DNA of 42,126 nt from contig JBEKLQ010000030.1 of NCBI GenBank assembly GCA_050010115.1, positions 1-42,126 on the forward strand, given 5' to 3'. This document shows positions 33,472 through 41,459 of this stretch, piece by piece. Every line of letters starts with the position of its first letter. Position 1 is the first letter of the stretch. The stretch comes from JAKACA01 sp050010115. Lineage in GTDB: Bacteria; Actinomycetota; Acidimicrobiia; Acidimicrobiales; Bog-793. Below the pieces are notes generated by a model. That model did no database searches. It saw only the letters and a list, made by a program, of their open reading frames with translations, and was not told the origin of the DNA. The position numbers and the translations under genes are program-made.

Positions 33472-33481
33472 TAACGCGCGA
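33472..33481. promoter_or_regulatory. TAACGCGCGA element before the sigma factor gene
   Basis: The 10-mer lies 9 nt before ATG 33463 and is repeated exactly at 34188-34197, upstream of the secreted paralogue. A partly similar AACGCGC occurs near 31965, before the first secreted paralogue. It may be part of a shared promoter or regulator site. Confidence 0.3.
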
Positions 33482-33605
33482 CTGTCTCCTCAGGACGACA
33501 ACGTTACGCAGAATCCTCGTCTTTGGGGAGAGATTGCTGCGGGACTGTCCTGAGAGGACCGCCGCGGGCCGGCAGGCGCCGCCAAGTCGGGAAGGTGGCC
33601 CTGTC

Positions 33606-34103
33606 TTATGCGCTGGCTCCCACGTTGTCGTACGAGACGGTGACGGTCGCTACTTTGGCGCCCTTACCGCCCGCCACCGGGGAGAAGACGACGAGACCCG
33701 TGCCGTCGCACGGCACAGGGGTGTTGGTGGGGAAGGGCAGTGGGTCGTTGTACGTGGTGAACAGGATTGTCGGGGCGGCCGACACCGGAGGCCCAACGGT
33801 GGCCGCGATGGCCCGACCGCTCGCGCCCGTGTAGCCGAAGTTGCGGGCGATCACGGGGAGCCACGTGACCGCGAGCGTCTGACCCGGGAGTGCGCGCCCC
33901 ATCGTCGAGGGCCCCGGGCAGACGACTTTCACGGTGGCGTTTTCCATCATTCCGTTCACCTCGCCGGCGAACCACTGATGCGGGCCGACATGCGTCGGGC
34001 CGACTGACGATGCGAAGGCAGTGGTGCCCGACGTGAGGCTGACGGCGGTGAGAGCGAGCGCCAGCGCGACGAGGCCGCCGAGTCGGGAGAGGGTTCGGAT
34101 CAT
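33606..34103 (-). CDS. Secreted protein, paralogue 2 of the sigma-locus pair
   Basis: A 165-aa protein with signal peptide RLGGLVALALALTAVSLTSG and likely cleavage at AFA/SS. The mature part reads GPHQWFAGEVNGMMENATVK, a Cys in VVCPGP, ALPGQTLAVTW, GYTGASGRAIAATVGPP and VPCDGTGLVVFSPV. These blocks line up in order with those of the protein at 31383-31910, including both Cys, so the two are paralogues of moderate divergence. Function unknown. AAAGGAGG lies 5 nt before ATG 34103, an unusually strong ribosome binding site implying high expression. Same strand as, and upstream of, the sigma factor gene. Confidence 0.75.
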   Translation of the reverse strand: MIRTLSRLGGLVALALALTAVSLTSGTTAFASSVGPTHVGPHQWFAGEVNGMMENATVKVVCPGPSTMGRALPGQTLAVTWLPVIARNFGYTGASGRAIAATVGPPVSAAPTILFTTYNDPLPFPTNTPVPCDGTGLVVFSPVAGGKGAKVATVTVSYDNVGASA

Positions 34104-34649
34104 GCTTCCTCCTTTGATGAGGAGCCGCCTGAGGCAGCTCGCAAGCCAGTGCGGAGGCGGAGCGGGAGCTGCCGTCCCCCACCTTGTTAACGCGCGAGCG
34201 ATGGCATTGGCCGACGCGCTCCTCGAATATTTCGCCGAACGCGCGGCTCGGGGCAGTGGCGAAGCCGGAGATCTCGCGGACCGATGAAGACGGTCGAGTC
34301 CATGCAGCTGGCAAGGAGGTGGCGCAGCCGATACTGGACGTGATCCGGTGGGCTCGAGCTGACAGTCATCGCCGGTAGTCGGTTCCGGGCGAGGGGATCA
34401 GCCGGCCCGGCGGTGAGCGCCGCCGGCCGACTGATCCCTCTGTGTCAGACGTGTGCCAGATCCTGCTGCACGGCGCCCGTCACCGTTTCCGCACCCGGAG
34501 CCATCGTCGGAGCCTCAGGCTGAACCCTGCCTGAGAGCAAGCGGGACGCCCCGGTGCACAAGTTGTCGTAGTGTCAGCGGTACCGTCCACGGTGAGGTGC
34601 ATTTCGCCCTTGCCGCGCTCGGACCGTCACGTCCTGAGGAGAAGCCGCC
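34104..34649. other. 546-bp gene-free region with a strong hairpin
   Basis: No frame looks like protein. It holds the TAACGCGCGA element (34188-34197) and a long hairpin at 34391-34440, and ends with the leader of the 46-aa gene, where GAGGAGA precedes the ATG. Confidence 0.4.
34391..34440. terminator. Long GC-rich hairpin, terminator or small-RNA candidate
   Basis: GGGATCAG at about 34394-34401 pairs with CTGATCCC at 34431-34438, and the inner parts CGGCC/GGCGG pair with CCGCC/GGCCG, giving a nearly continuous stem of about 20 bp around TGAGC. TCTGTGT follows on the plus strand, a weak T-rich tail. No annotated gene ends just before it, so it may end an unannotated RNA. Confidence 0.5.
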
Positions 34650-34790
34650 ATGGCTGACAAGTCACCGAAGAAACCCAGCGCCAAGAAGCCCGGCAAGACC
34701 CTCAAAGAGAAACGGGCGGCCAAGAAGTCGAAGCACGATGGGACCATCGGCACCGGCCAGATGGATGCGCTCCGGGGCAAGGGCCGCTAG
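34650..34790 (+). CDS. 46-aa lysine-rich protein
   Basis: The 46-residue product begins MADKSPKKPSAKKPGKTLKE and ends with the turn-like TIGTGQMDALRGKGR. About a third of the residues are Lys or Arg, in K-K pairs with Ser and Pro. GAGGAGA stands about 6 nt before ATG 34650. Similar short lysine-rich proteins (M-A-D-K-S-P-x-K ... K-S-L-K-E-K-R) occur in many actinobacteria as small unknowns, as far as I recall. The basic disordered character suggests binding to nucleic acid or membrane lipid. It lies 123 bp before the ACP/ligase/PlsC gene on the same strand. Confidence 0.75.
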   Translation: MADKSPKKPSAKKPGKTLKEKRAAKKSKHDGTIGTGQMDALRGKGR

Positions 34791-34913
34791 GAAGGTCGTT
34801 CGGCCCTGCCAGCGCCCGGGCGGCTGGCGTACCGTCGTCTCAGAGGTGGTCGAGATGACGACCACCGGATAGGCGTGGCAGTGGCCACGCCTGCCTGAGG
34901 GGAGGCAGCGACG

Positions 34914-37763
34914 GTGTCCCCGCGCGACGCAGGCGAAACGCCCTTCCCCGAACGGGGCGGTGCCGGGCCGGACGGCGAGCGCGTGCTCACCGAGGTGGCG
35001 TCCCTGCTCGCGGATCTCCACACCGGCAGCGGGCGGGTCGTGCATCTCGACACCGACCTCACCCACGAGCTTGGTCTGGACAGCCTCGCCGTCGTCGAGC
35101 TCCACGACCGTCTCGAGCACGCCTTCACCGTCAGGCTGCCGGCCGAGGTCTTGGCGACGGCGACCACACCTCGTGACTGGTTGCGAGGGATCCGGAAGGC
35201 GCGCGGAGAGATCGAGGATGCTCCCGTAAGCCCCTCCTCCGTCGCTCCCGGGACCCCGTCTGTGTCTCGAGCGCCGGGTGAGCCCTGGCCAGCCGAGGCC
35301 GAGACGCTGACCGAAGCGCTTGCCTGGCACGTACAGGCACATCCCAACCTGGTGACCCTCCGGGTCCTCGGGAGCGTTCCCGATGCTCCGGTTGCGGACG
35401 TCTCCTACGGAGCGCTCTCCGGCGAGGCGACCGTGGTCGCCGGCGGTCTGCTGACCGAGGGACTGGGCCGTGGTGAGCGCGTGGCCATCATGTTGCCGAC
35501 CGGGCGGGACTATTTCACCGTCTTCCTCGGCGTGCTCCTCGCCGGCGGCGTGCCTGTCCCGATCTACCCGCCGGCGCGCCTCTCGGTGCTCGAGGAGCAC
35601 CTCCGCCGTCAAGCCGGCCTGCTGGACAACGCCGGCGCGGCCGTGCTCGTGACCGTGCCAGAGGCAAACATCGCCGCCCGCTTGCTGAGGGCCCATGTCC
35701 CCTCGCTGCGCTCCGTTCAGACTGCGGAGTCACTCGGCGCAGTGGTTCGTCGCCCCGAGCCGCTTCCGGTCGCCGCCGGAGGCGACATCGCGCTCATCCA
35801 GTACACCTCGGGAAGCACCGGTGACCCCAAGGGCGTCGTGCTCACCCACGCCCAGCTGCTCGCCAATATCCGCGCCATGGGCCGGGCAGCGGACGTGAGC
35901 ACCTCGGACATTCTCGTCTCCTGGCTGCCGCTCTACCACGACATGGGACTCATCGGCGCCTGGCATACGCCATTGTTCTTCGGTGTGCCGCTCGTTGTCA
36001 TGTCCCCCCTCACGTTTCTCGCCCGCCCGGTCAGCTGGCTGGAGGCGATCTCGGAGTACTCGGGGACGCTGTCCGCAGCGCCGAACTTCGCGTACCAGAG
36101 CTGCGTCGACCGGATCGGCGACGCTGAGCTCGCCGGCTTGGATCTTTCGTCGTGGCGGATGACGTTCAACGGGTCGGAACGGGTCAGCGCCGCCACCGTC
36201 GAGCGCTTCGTGGCGCGCTTTGCGACCTGTGGGTTCCGGCGCGAGGCGATGTGCCCGGCCTACGGGCTGGCCGAGGTGGGCGTGGGTGTCGCCTTCACTC
36301 CGCTCGGGCATGGACCGCGCATCGACACGGTGGCAGGCGCCTTGCTCCAACGCTCGGGTCGGGCGATTGCGGTCGCACCCGGCGATCCCGAGGCGGTTCC
36401 CTTGGTCGGATGTGGCCTGCCGCTCCCTGGGTACGAGATCAGGGTCGTCGGTCCCGGGGGCGACGAGCTTCCTGAGCGCCGCGAGGGAGCCGTCGAGTGC
36501 CGGGGACCTTCGGCGACGGCTGGCTACTTTGCCAACGCGAACGCCAACCGGGAGCTGTGGCACCGGGGTTGGCTCAGCACCGGCGACCTCGGCTACGTCG
36601 CTGACGGCGAACTGTTCCTTACCGGTCGGGCCAAGGATCTCGTGATCCGAGGTGGGCGCAACCTTCACCCCGAAGAGCTCGAGCAGGCTGTCGAGGAGCT
36701 CGATGGCGTCTGCCGAGGCGGCGTCGCCGTCTTCGCCACCGCGGACTCGCAGCGCGGGACCGAGCGGCTCGTTGTCGTGGTGGAAACCGATCGAGAGGCG
36801 CCGGAGGAACGCGCCGCCCTCGAGGCACAGGTCGGGAGCAAGGCGGTCGACCTACTCGGTGCCGCGCCGGACGAGGTCGTGTTCACGGCCCCGGGGGCGA
36901 TCGTCCGGACCCCGAGCGGGAAGATCCGCCGGGCGGCCACCCGCGACGCCCTCGAAGCTGGGGTGCTCGGCCGGCGTCCGATGCCGGTGGGTGTTCAGCT
37001 CATCCGCCTCGCCTGGTCGGGACTGGGGCCGACCGGCCGCCACGTGCGCACCGCAGTCTCCACATGGTGCTTCGCCGCATACCTCTGGGCGCTCGTGGTG
37101 CTCGTCGGCGTTCCGATCTGGCTGGCGATGCATCTCGTCCCGACCCGCCGGGCCAGGTGGATCCTCGCTCGGGCAGGCGGGCGCGCGCTGAGCACGCTGG
37201 CGGGTATCGGAGTGCGGCTCGAGGGAACGCTCCCGTCAGAAGGGTTGCCGGCGGTGGTCGTTGCCAACCACCCGAGCTTTGTGGACGGCTTGGTGATGCT
37301 GCTCATTTCGCCGGAACCTGTTGTGTTTGTTGCGAGCACCGACCTCGAGCACCAGCGGGTCGTCGGGAGCTTTCTCCGCCGCTTGGGCTGCGTGTTCGTC
37401 GAGCGTGGCCAGGCAGATCGAAGTTCCGAAGGGATCGAGCGACTGGCGAGCGCATTGCGCAGCGGTCGTCGCCTCGTGATCTTTCCCGAGGGTTCCATCA
37501 CCCGAGCCGCAGGACTGCGGCCGTTCCACCTCGGCGCCTTTGTCGCCGCCACCACTGCCGGCTGCCCGGTCGTCCCGGTCGGCATCCACGGGACGCGAGA
37601 CGTCGTGCGCCCCGGAAGCTACCTTCCACGCCGCGCCGAGGTGGCGGTCGTCGTCGGGTCGCCCCTGAGGCCCACCGGGTCGGGTTTCGCCGCAAGCGTC
37701 GAGCTTCGGGACTCTGCGCGGCACGCCATTGCGGGGCTCAGCAGGGAACCCGAGGTCATCTAA
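34914..37763 (+). CDS. ACP / fatty acyl-AMP ligase / PlsC acyltransferase fusion
   Basis: A 949-aa three-part protein. Residues about 20-95 are an acyl carrier domain with the phosphopantetheine Ser in HELGLDSLAVVEL (Ser57). Residues about 140-695 are an adenylate-forming enzyme with YTSGSTGDPKGVVLTH near 299, WLPLYHDMGLIGAWH, YGLAEV and GRAKDLVIRGGRNLHPEELE; the WLPLYHDMGLIG block is typical of fatty acyl-AMP ligases. A membrane helix lies near 722-745. Residues about 770-930 are a PlsC-type acyltransferase with NHPSFVDG near 783 and FPEGSITR near 857. It could activate a fatty acid, load it on its own ACP and pass it to a lysophospholipid or similar acceptor. GTG 34914 has GGGGAGG about 8 nt upstream. 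Confidence 0.88.
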   Translation: MSPRDAGETPFPERGGAGPDGERVLTEVASLLADLHTGSGRVVHLDTDLTHELGLDSLAVVELHDRLEHAFTVRLPAEVLATATTPRDWLRGIRKARGEIEDAPVSPSSVAPGTPSVSRAPGEPWPAEAETLTEALAWHVQAHPNLVTLRVLGSVPDAPVADVSYGALSGEATVVAGGLLTEGLGRGERVAIMLPTGRDYFTVFLGVLLAGGVPVPIYPPARLSVLEEHLRRQAGLLDNAGAAVLVTVPEANIAARLLRAHVPSLRSVQTAESLGAVVRRPEPLPVAAGGDIALIQYTSGSTGDPKGVVLTHAQLLANIRAMGRAADVSTSDILVSWLPLYHDMGLIGAWHTPLFFGVPLVVMSPLTFLARPVSWLEAISEYSGTLSAAPNFAYQSCVDRIGDAELAGLDLSSWRMTFNGSERVSAATVERFVARFATCGFRREAMCPAYGLAEVGVGVAFTPLGHGPRIDTVAGALLQRSGRAIAVAPGDPEAVPLVGCGLPLPGYEIRVVGPGGDELPERREGAVECRGPSATAGYFANANANRELWHRGWLSTGDLGYVADGELFLTGRAKDLVIRGGRNLHPEELEQAVEELDGVCRGGVAVFATADSQRGTERLVVVVETDREAPEERAALEAQVGSKAVDLLGAAPDEVVFTAPGAIVRTPSGKIRRAATRDALEAGVLGRRPMPVGVQLIRLAWSGLGPTGRHVRTAVSTWCFAAYLWALVVLVGVPIWLAMHLVPTRRARWILARAGGRALSTLAGIGVRLEGTLPSEGLPAVVVANHPSFVDGLVMLLISPEPVVFVASTDLEHQRVVGSFLRRLGCVFVERGQADRSSEGIERLASALRSGRRLVIFPEGSITRAAGLRPFHLGAFVAATTAGCPVVPVGIHGTRDVVRPGSYLPRRAEVAVVVGSPLRPTGSGFAASVELRDSARHAIAGLSREPEVI

Positions 37764-37983
37764 CGGAACCCAGTCGCGGGAAGGCGGGGTCCGCCGCGAT
37801 CGATCTGGGTGCCAGAACTGCCGGTGTACGCGCAGGCGATCTGCTCCGTCGGGGATGAGTGGCGTGACAGCCCGGGCGACCTGCTCGATGGCTCTGTCGA
37901 CGGTGACGTGGCGCCGATCCGGCCCGATCGCCGTCCTCGCGCACGTGCGGACCCGGGGATGGCTCGTCAACCCGATCTGCCTC

Positions 37984-38214
37984 CACTTCGATGGCTGCCA
38001 CCAACGAGGTGCCCTCGGTCCCCGAATAGGCGTCGGCACCCAGCCGGCGTGCGGCGCCGGCGCTGCGGATGGCATCACCGCCGAGTAGCACCGGGACGCC
38101 ATCACCGCCGAGTAGCACCGGGACGCCCGGGACGGACGTGTGCATCGCAGCGATGGCCTCCGCGACTGCATCAAGAAGGCCGCAGGTCGTCGAGGCGATG
38201 GCAACTGCTTGCAG
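37984..38214 (-). pseudogene. Remnant of a cobalamin (B12)-binding domain
   Basis: The minus strand reads LQAVAIASTTCGLLDAVAEA then IAAMHTSVPGVPVLLGGD, and after the duplicated block AIRSAGAARRLGADAYSGTE. This follows the C-terminal half of B12-binding domains of CarH/MerR-type regulators (L-x-x-A-V-x-x-I-R ... V-P-V-L-V/L-G-G ... A-x-x-L-G-A-D-A). The N-terminal half with the D-x-H-x-x-G ligand is missing, there is no start codon or ribosome binding site of its own, and it abuts the stop of the PQQ-propeller gene. I read it as a decayed gene. Confidence 0.45.
38073..38126. repeat. Perfect 27-bp tandem duplication
   Basis: Two identical 27-bp copies (38073-38099 and 38100-38126) encode GVPVLLGGD twice in the B12-binding remnant. 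The duplication keeps the frame. Confidence 0.9.
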
Positions 38215-38218
38215 CCGG

Positions 38219-39739
38219 TCAGGGACCTTTGAAGGCGTGTACCTGCGTAGCTGAGGTGGCGAGCACCAGGCCGTCTCCGACGGACGGAGTCGGGAAGTCG
38301 GTCGCGCTGGCACCGATCGAGAGCCGCTGCTCGGACGCCCCAGTCTTCGGGCTGAGCGCGTAGAGCGTGCCGCCTGAGATGGTCCACAGGAACCCGCCAG
38401 CCAGGATCGGTGGCCCGCCTGCGCCGGTGGAGGTCTGCCAGAGCACTCTCATCGTCCCGGTCTTGGGGTACGTCGCGACCGCCATGAGGCCGTTCTCGCA
38501 AGGCAGGTACACCGTGTTTCCCGAGAACGCGATCCCGCCGCCCACATCGTTGCCGCAGATCCCGGTCACGTCGTCGAGCTGACCACCGATGCCGCCGAGA
38601 GAGGATGCCTTGAGCAGGTAGGCCGTCTGTGACTTGCCGGCCTGAACGACGAGACCATTCGGCAGCACCGCTGGGACCGACGAACCGAGGTCGTAGTCCT
38701 TGGCGTTGTCGCTGAACCAGTCCGACGGCGCGAAGTACTGCATCAGCTTCATCGATGGCGAGAGCTCGAGCACCGAATCGCTGTCGTCGTAGCGCCCGGA
38801 GGAGGATGTGATCGAGCCGTTGCCGGCTGCGACCCAGACGTCGCCACTGCTGTTCACGACCGGGGCACCGCCGCCCATCCAGATCGCGCCTTGGGTCTCA
38901 CCCGATCCGGAGTCCACCTTGAAGAAACTGGCCGTCCCGCCAGTCTCGGGCACCGACTCCACCCAGCCGTGATAGGTGGAGCAGTCGCCGTAGTTGCCAC
39001 CGAACCCGAAGACGACGTTGGTCCCATCCAGCGTGAGCGAAGCCCGTTGCAGGATCGCTTTGGTGCCGGCACCGACCGGGTCGGCGCTCTGGCTGAGCTC
39101 GACGGCGCCCGTAGTCGCGTTCAGCCCGTACAGCTCGTGACGTGCCTTGCCGCTCACCCATTCGTCGGCAACGGTGAAGATCTCCTTGTGGCCCGGGTCG
39201 ATGACCGGTGTTGAGGTGATCCCCACCGTCGGGGAGATGTTGCCGCATGGTAGGACGTCCGACGGGACGGGCGTCGCCAGATGGCGAGACCACACGACGG
39301 CGCCTGTCGAGACCGAGAGGGCGTAGACGGTGTCATTCTCGGTGGCGACGTAAATGGTCTTGTTCCACACGAGCGGCTCACCGTAGAGGTCCCCGTCCAG
39401 CGCCGGCGATGTCCAGGCCACGCTGACGGGGGAGAGGTTCAACCCCGCCGGTCCTGCCCCGGAGCCGCCGATGTCGCGGTGGTACACGGTCCAGTCGGAC
39501 GTGGTGCTGGCGCCGCCGGGTCCCGGCGAGATCGTGCTGCTGCTCGTGCTGTTCCCGCCGACAGCCGTGCTGCTCGGCGACGAGGCCCGCGTTACCGACG
39601 ACGACGTTCGTTTGGCGGAAGCGCCGCCGGCTGAGCATGCGGTGACGAGCGCAATCATCGAGCCCCCGAGGACGAGTCGCACGCCGATCCGGCCCCGTCG
39701 CCAGGCTCGGCCGGATGGGGCAGTCCGGATCGCTTGCAT
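38219..39739 (-). CDS. Lipoprotein with PQQ-like beta-propeller
   Basis: A 506-aa exported protein. The N-terminal RRGRIGVRLVLGGSMIALVT then AC is a lipoprotein signal (lipobox LVTAC), so the protein is anchored on the outer face of the membrane. A Ser/Thr/Gly-rich spacer of about 50 residues follows. The rest is repeated PQQ/YncE-type blades, for example YVATENDTVYALSVSTGAVVW, HELYGLNATTGAVE and GTLYALSPKTGASE. Possible roles are substrate binding, assembly scaffold or a quinoprotein enzyme; I see no clear PQQ-dehydrogenase catalytic residues, so a non-catalytic propeller is likelier. I use ATG 39739; a TTG 30 bases upstream is possible. Confidence 0.82.
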   Translation of the reverse strand: MQAIRTAPSGRAWRRGRIGVRLVLGGSMIALVTACSAGGASAKRTSSSVTRASSPSSTAVGGNSTSSSTISPGPGGASTTSDWTVYHRDIGGSGAGPAGLNLSPVSVAWTSPALDGDLYGEPLVWNKTIYVATENDTVYALSVSTGAVVWSRHLATPVPSDVLPCGNISPTVGITSTPVIDPGHKEIFTVADEWVSGKARHELYGLNATTGAVELSQSADPVGAGTKAILQRASLTLDGTNVVFGFGGNYGDCSTYHGWVESVPETGGTASFFKVDSGSGETQGAIWMGGGAPVVNSSGDVWVAAGNGSITSSSGRYDDSDSVLELSPSMKLMQYFAPSDWFSDNAKDYDLGSSVPAVLPNGLVVQAGKSQTAYLLKASSLGGIGGQLDDVTGICGNDVGGGIAFSGNTVYLPCENGLMAVATYPKTGTMRVLWQTSTGAGGPPILAGGFLWTISGGTLYALSPKTGASEQRLSIGASATDFPTPSVGDGLVLATSATQVHAFKGP

Positions 39740-39851
39740 GACAACATTGTGCCGCCGGAGGATGCTCACAACGGCCGTTCCTGCGTCTGTCCTCGAAGAC
39801 CCTCGTGACCGGGAGCCGATGTCAAGCGCGGTGCCGGCGGGCGGCGTCAGC

Positions 39852-40556
39852 TCAGATCGAGCAGGTGTCGCCTTCGCAGGCGCCCTCGTCGCCGCTGGAC
39901 ACGATGGTGAGCGGGTGATCGGCGTCCCACGCCCGGATGAGGACCCGCAGGATCGTCTCCGGGTCTTGAGCGCCGGGGATGCCGAACCTGCCGCCGACGA
40001 CGAAGAACGGGACGCCGGTCACGCCGAGCTCGGTTGCGTCACGCTCGTCGGCGCGAACGGCATCGGCGTAGCGATCGCTCGCCAGGACCTCGGCGGCCCC
40101 TTCGGGGTCGAGACCCACTGCGGCGGCGAGGCGTACGAGCGTCTCGGGGTCCCCGATCGCCTCACCCTCGGTGAAGCACGCGATGAGGAGCCGCTCTTTC
40201 AGTGCCCCCTGCACACCTTGGTCCTGTGCGAAGTGCAGCAGGCGGTGGGCGTCGAAGGTGTTCCCGTGCTGGGACTTGTCGAAGCGGAAGTCGAGACCGA
40301 CTTCTGCGGCTGTGGCCGTCAGCTTGTCGTAGGTCTGCAACGCTTGCTCGCGGGTCATCCCGTACTTGGCGGCGAGGAGCGTCGCGCTGTCACCGGAGGA
40401 GACGCGAGGTGCACCGGGGTTGAGCTCGAACGAGCGCCAGATCACCTCAACCTCGTCGGCGTGCTCGAACTGGGCGAGGGCAGCCTCGAAGCGCCGCTTG
40501 CCGATCGCGCACCACGGGCAGACGACGTCCGAGAAGATCTCGACTTTCACCGTCAC
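39852..40556 (-). CDS. FrnE/DsbA-family thioredoxin-fold protein
   Basis: A 234-aa cytosolic DsbA-like oxidoreductase of the FrnE type. KVEIFSDVVCPWCAIGKRRF near the start carries the C-P-W-C redox pair, and GVTGVPFFVVGGRFGIPGAQ the cis-proline loop and following helix. HRLLHFAQDQG is the usual insertion-domain segment. The end GACEGDTCSI adds two more Cys, as in several FrnE-like proteins. It probably acts as a disulfide oxidoreductase or isomerase. Start GTG 40556 (or GTG 40550) lies 4-10 nt after the stop of the nitrobindin-like gene, so the two are probably co-transcribed. Confidence 0.88.
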   Translation of the reverse strand: MTVKVEIFSDVVCPWCAIGKRRFEAALAQFEHADEVEVIWRSFELNPGAPRVSSGDSATLLAAKYGMTREQALQTYDKLTATAAEVGLDFRFDKSQHGNTFDAHRLLHFAQDQGVQGALKERLLIACFTEGEAIGDPETLVRLAAAVGLDPEGAAEVLASDRYADAVRADERDATELGVTGVPFFVVGGRFGIPGAQDPETILRVLIRAWDADHPLTIVSSGDEGACEGDTCSI

Positions 40557-40560
40557 GACC

Positions 40561-41229
40561 CTATGCCGGAGGGGCCGGCTCGCCGGCACCAACGAGGGCC
40601 ATCGGATTCGGCGTCGGCGTCGCGACTCTTCTCAGGGTGTTGCGGTCCCTGTGGTGGTACGGCTTGGCCCGATCCGGCAGCTCCAAGACCGTGTCCTCCT
40701 CGTACGACCAGGTGCCGTCATCGTTCACGGTGACGGTCATGCAGAAGCTGATCGTGCGAAACGTCCGCACGAGGAACGGGTTCGACACGATGCCGTAGGT
40801 CTCCGAACCGACCGAGGCCGTGACCTCGAACTCGCGAGCGGTCGGCTCGGCCTGCCCTGCCGCAAGGAGTACCTGAGCACGAGGGATGGCGAGGGTCAGG
40901 GTGACCGTGCGTGTCGCCGGCTCCCAGAGCCAATACCCCACCTGGTCGTGAAACGTCTCGAACTCGCCCGGCTTCACGATGTGCGTGTGGTAGCGGAGGC
41001 CGTAGAACAGCTGCGGACCGTTGGTCTGCCGGTCGATGGGCTGCAGCTCATAACGCTCGATGAACGCGTCGACCTCGGTGCCGCCGGCGACGGGGTGGTC
41101 GTCAACGCCTTTGATCCCTTCCCACACCCCGGCGAGCGGCGCCAACGGCCCGAGGTTCGCGAGCGTGTCGGGATCGGCCTCGGCCTCGCTGTAGATGTCT
41201 GTCCCGTAGATGCCGATCCAGTCGTTCAC
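40561..41229 (-). CDS. Nitrobindin-like heme-binding beta-barrel protein
   Basis: A 222-aa protein of the FABP-like/nitrobindin (DUF1794/THAP4-like) type. LGPLAPLAGVWEGIKGVD gives the G-x-W-x-G start of the barrel, HDQVGYWLWEPATRTVTLTL the central strands, and YHHRDRNTLRRV the C-terminal strand with the His expected to bind ferric heme. An N-terminal extension of about 25 residues (NDWIGIYGTDIYSEAEADPDTLA) precedes the barrel. The family binds heme and reacts with NO or peroxynitrite. I choose GTG 41229 with AAGGGG about 8 nt upstream. It is followed closely by the FrnE-like gene, suggesting a joint redox/NO role (inference). Confidence 0.75.
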   Translation of the reverse strand: MNDWIGIYGTDIYSEAEADPDTLANLGPLAPLAGVWEGIKGVDDHPVAGGTEVDAFIERYELQPIDRQTNGPQLFYGLRYHTHIVKPGEFETFHDQVGYWLWEPATRTVTLTLAIPRAQVLLAAGQAEPTAREFEVTASVGSETYGIVSNPFLVRTFRTISFCMTVTVNDDGTWSYEEDTVLELPDRAKPYHHRDRNTLRRVATPTPNPMALVGAGEPAPPA

Positions 41230-41459
41230 TGTCCCTGCCCCTTCTGTCGTTGCCAGCCCATGTATACCTGTCCGCGGCACCAGCCGTCAGTGCCGCCGAT
41301 CTCGCGCGGGCCATCGCGGGTTTGTCCTTCGGCGCTCCGCCTCCACCACCCGCTGCTCCGGCCCGCCCCGGCCCGCCCCGGCCCTTGACCCGGTCGGGTC
41401 CGGTCGGCTGGCGTTCCCGCTAGACCTTCGTGTTGTCCCACAGCACCCGGGAGGTGGTC
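41230..41459. other. Divergent intergenic region
   Basis: It separates the nitrobindin-like and pirin genes. A GC-rich 10-bp unit (GCCCGCCCCG) is repeated at 41361-41380 with partial copies beside it. A TTGACC at 41385-41390 lacks a -10 partner at usual spacing. Confidence 0.3.

Larger units (their letters stand above)
37764..38218. other. 455-bp gap, holds only a degraded B12-binding fragment
   Basis: GGCGGGGTCCGCC at about 37783 could form a short hairpin after the fusion gene. No other intact frame or signal was found. Confidence 0.35.

Noticed and set aside
34662..35696. Minus-strand frame of 344 codons
   Set aside because: Antisense to the 46-aa gene and the ACP/ligase gene, with no recognisable domain.
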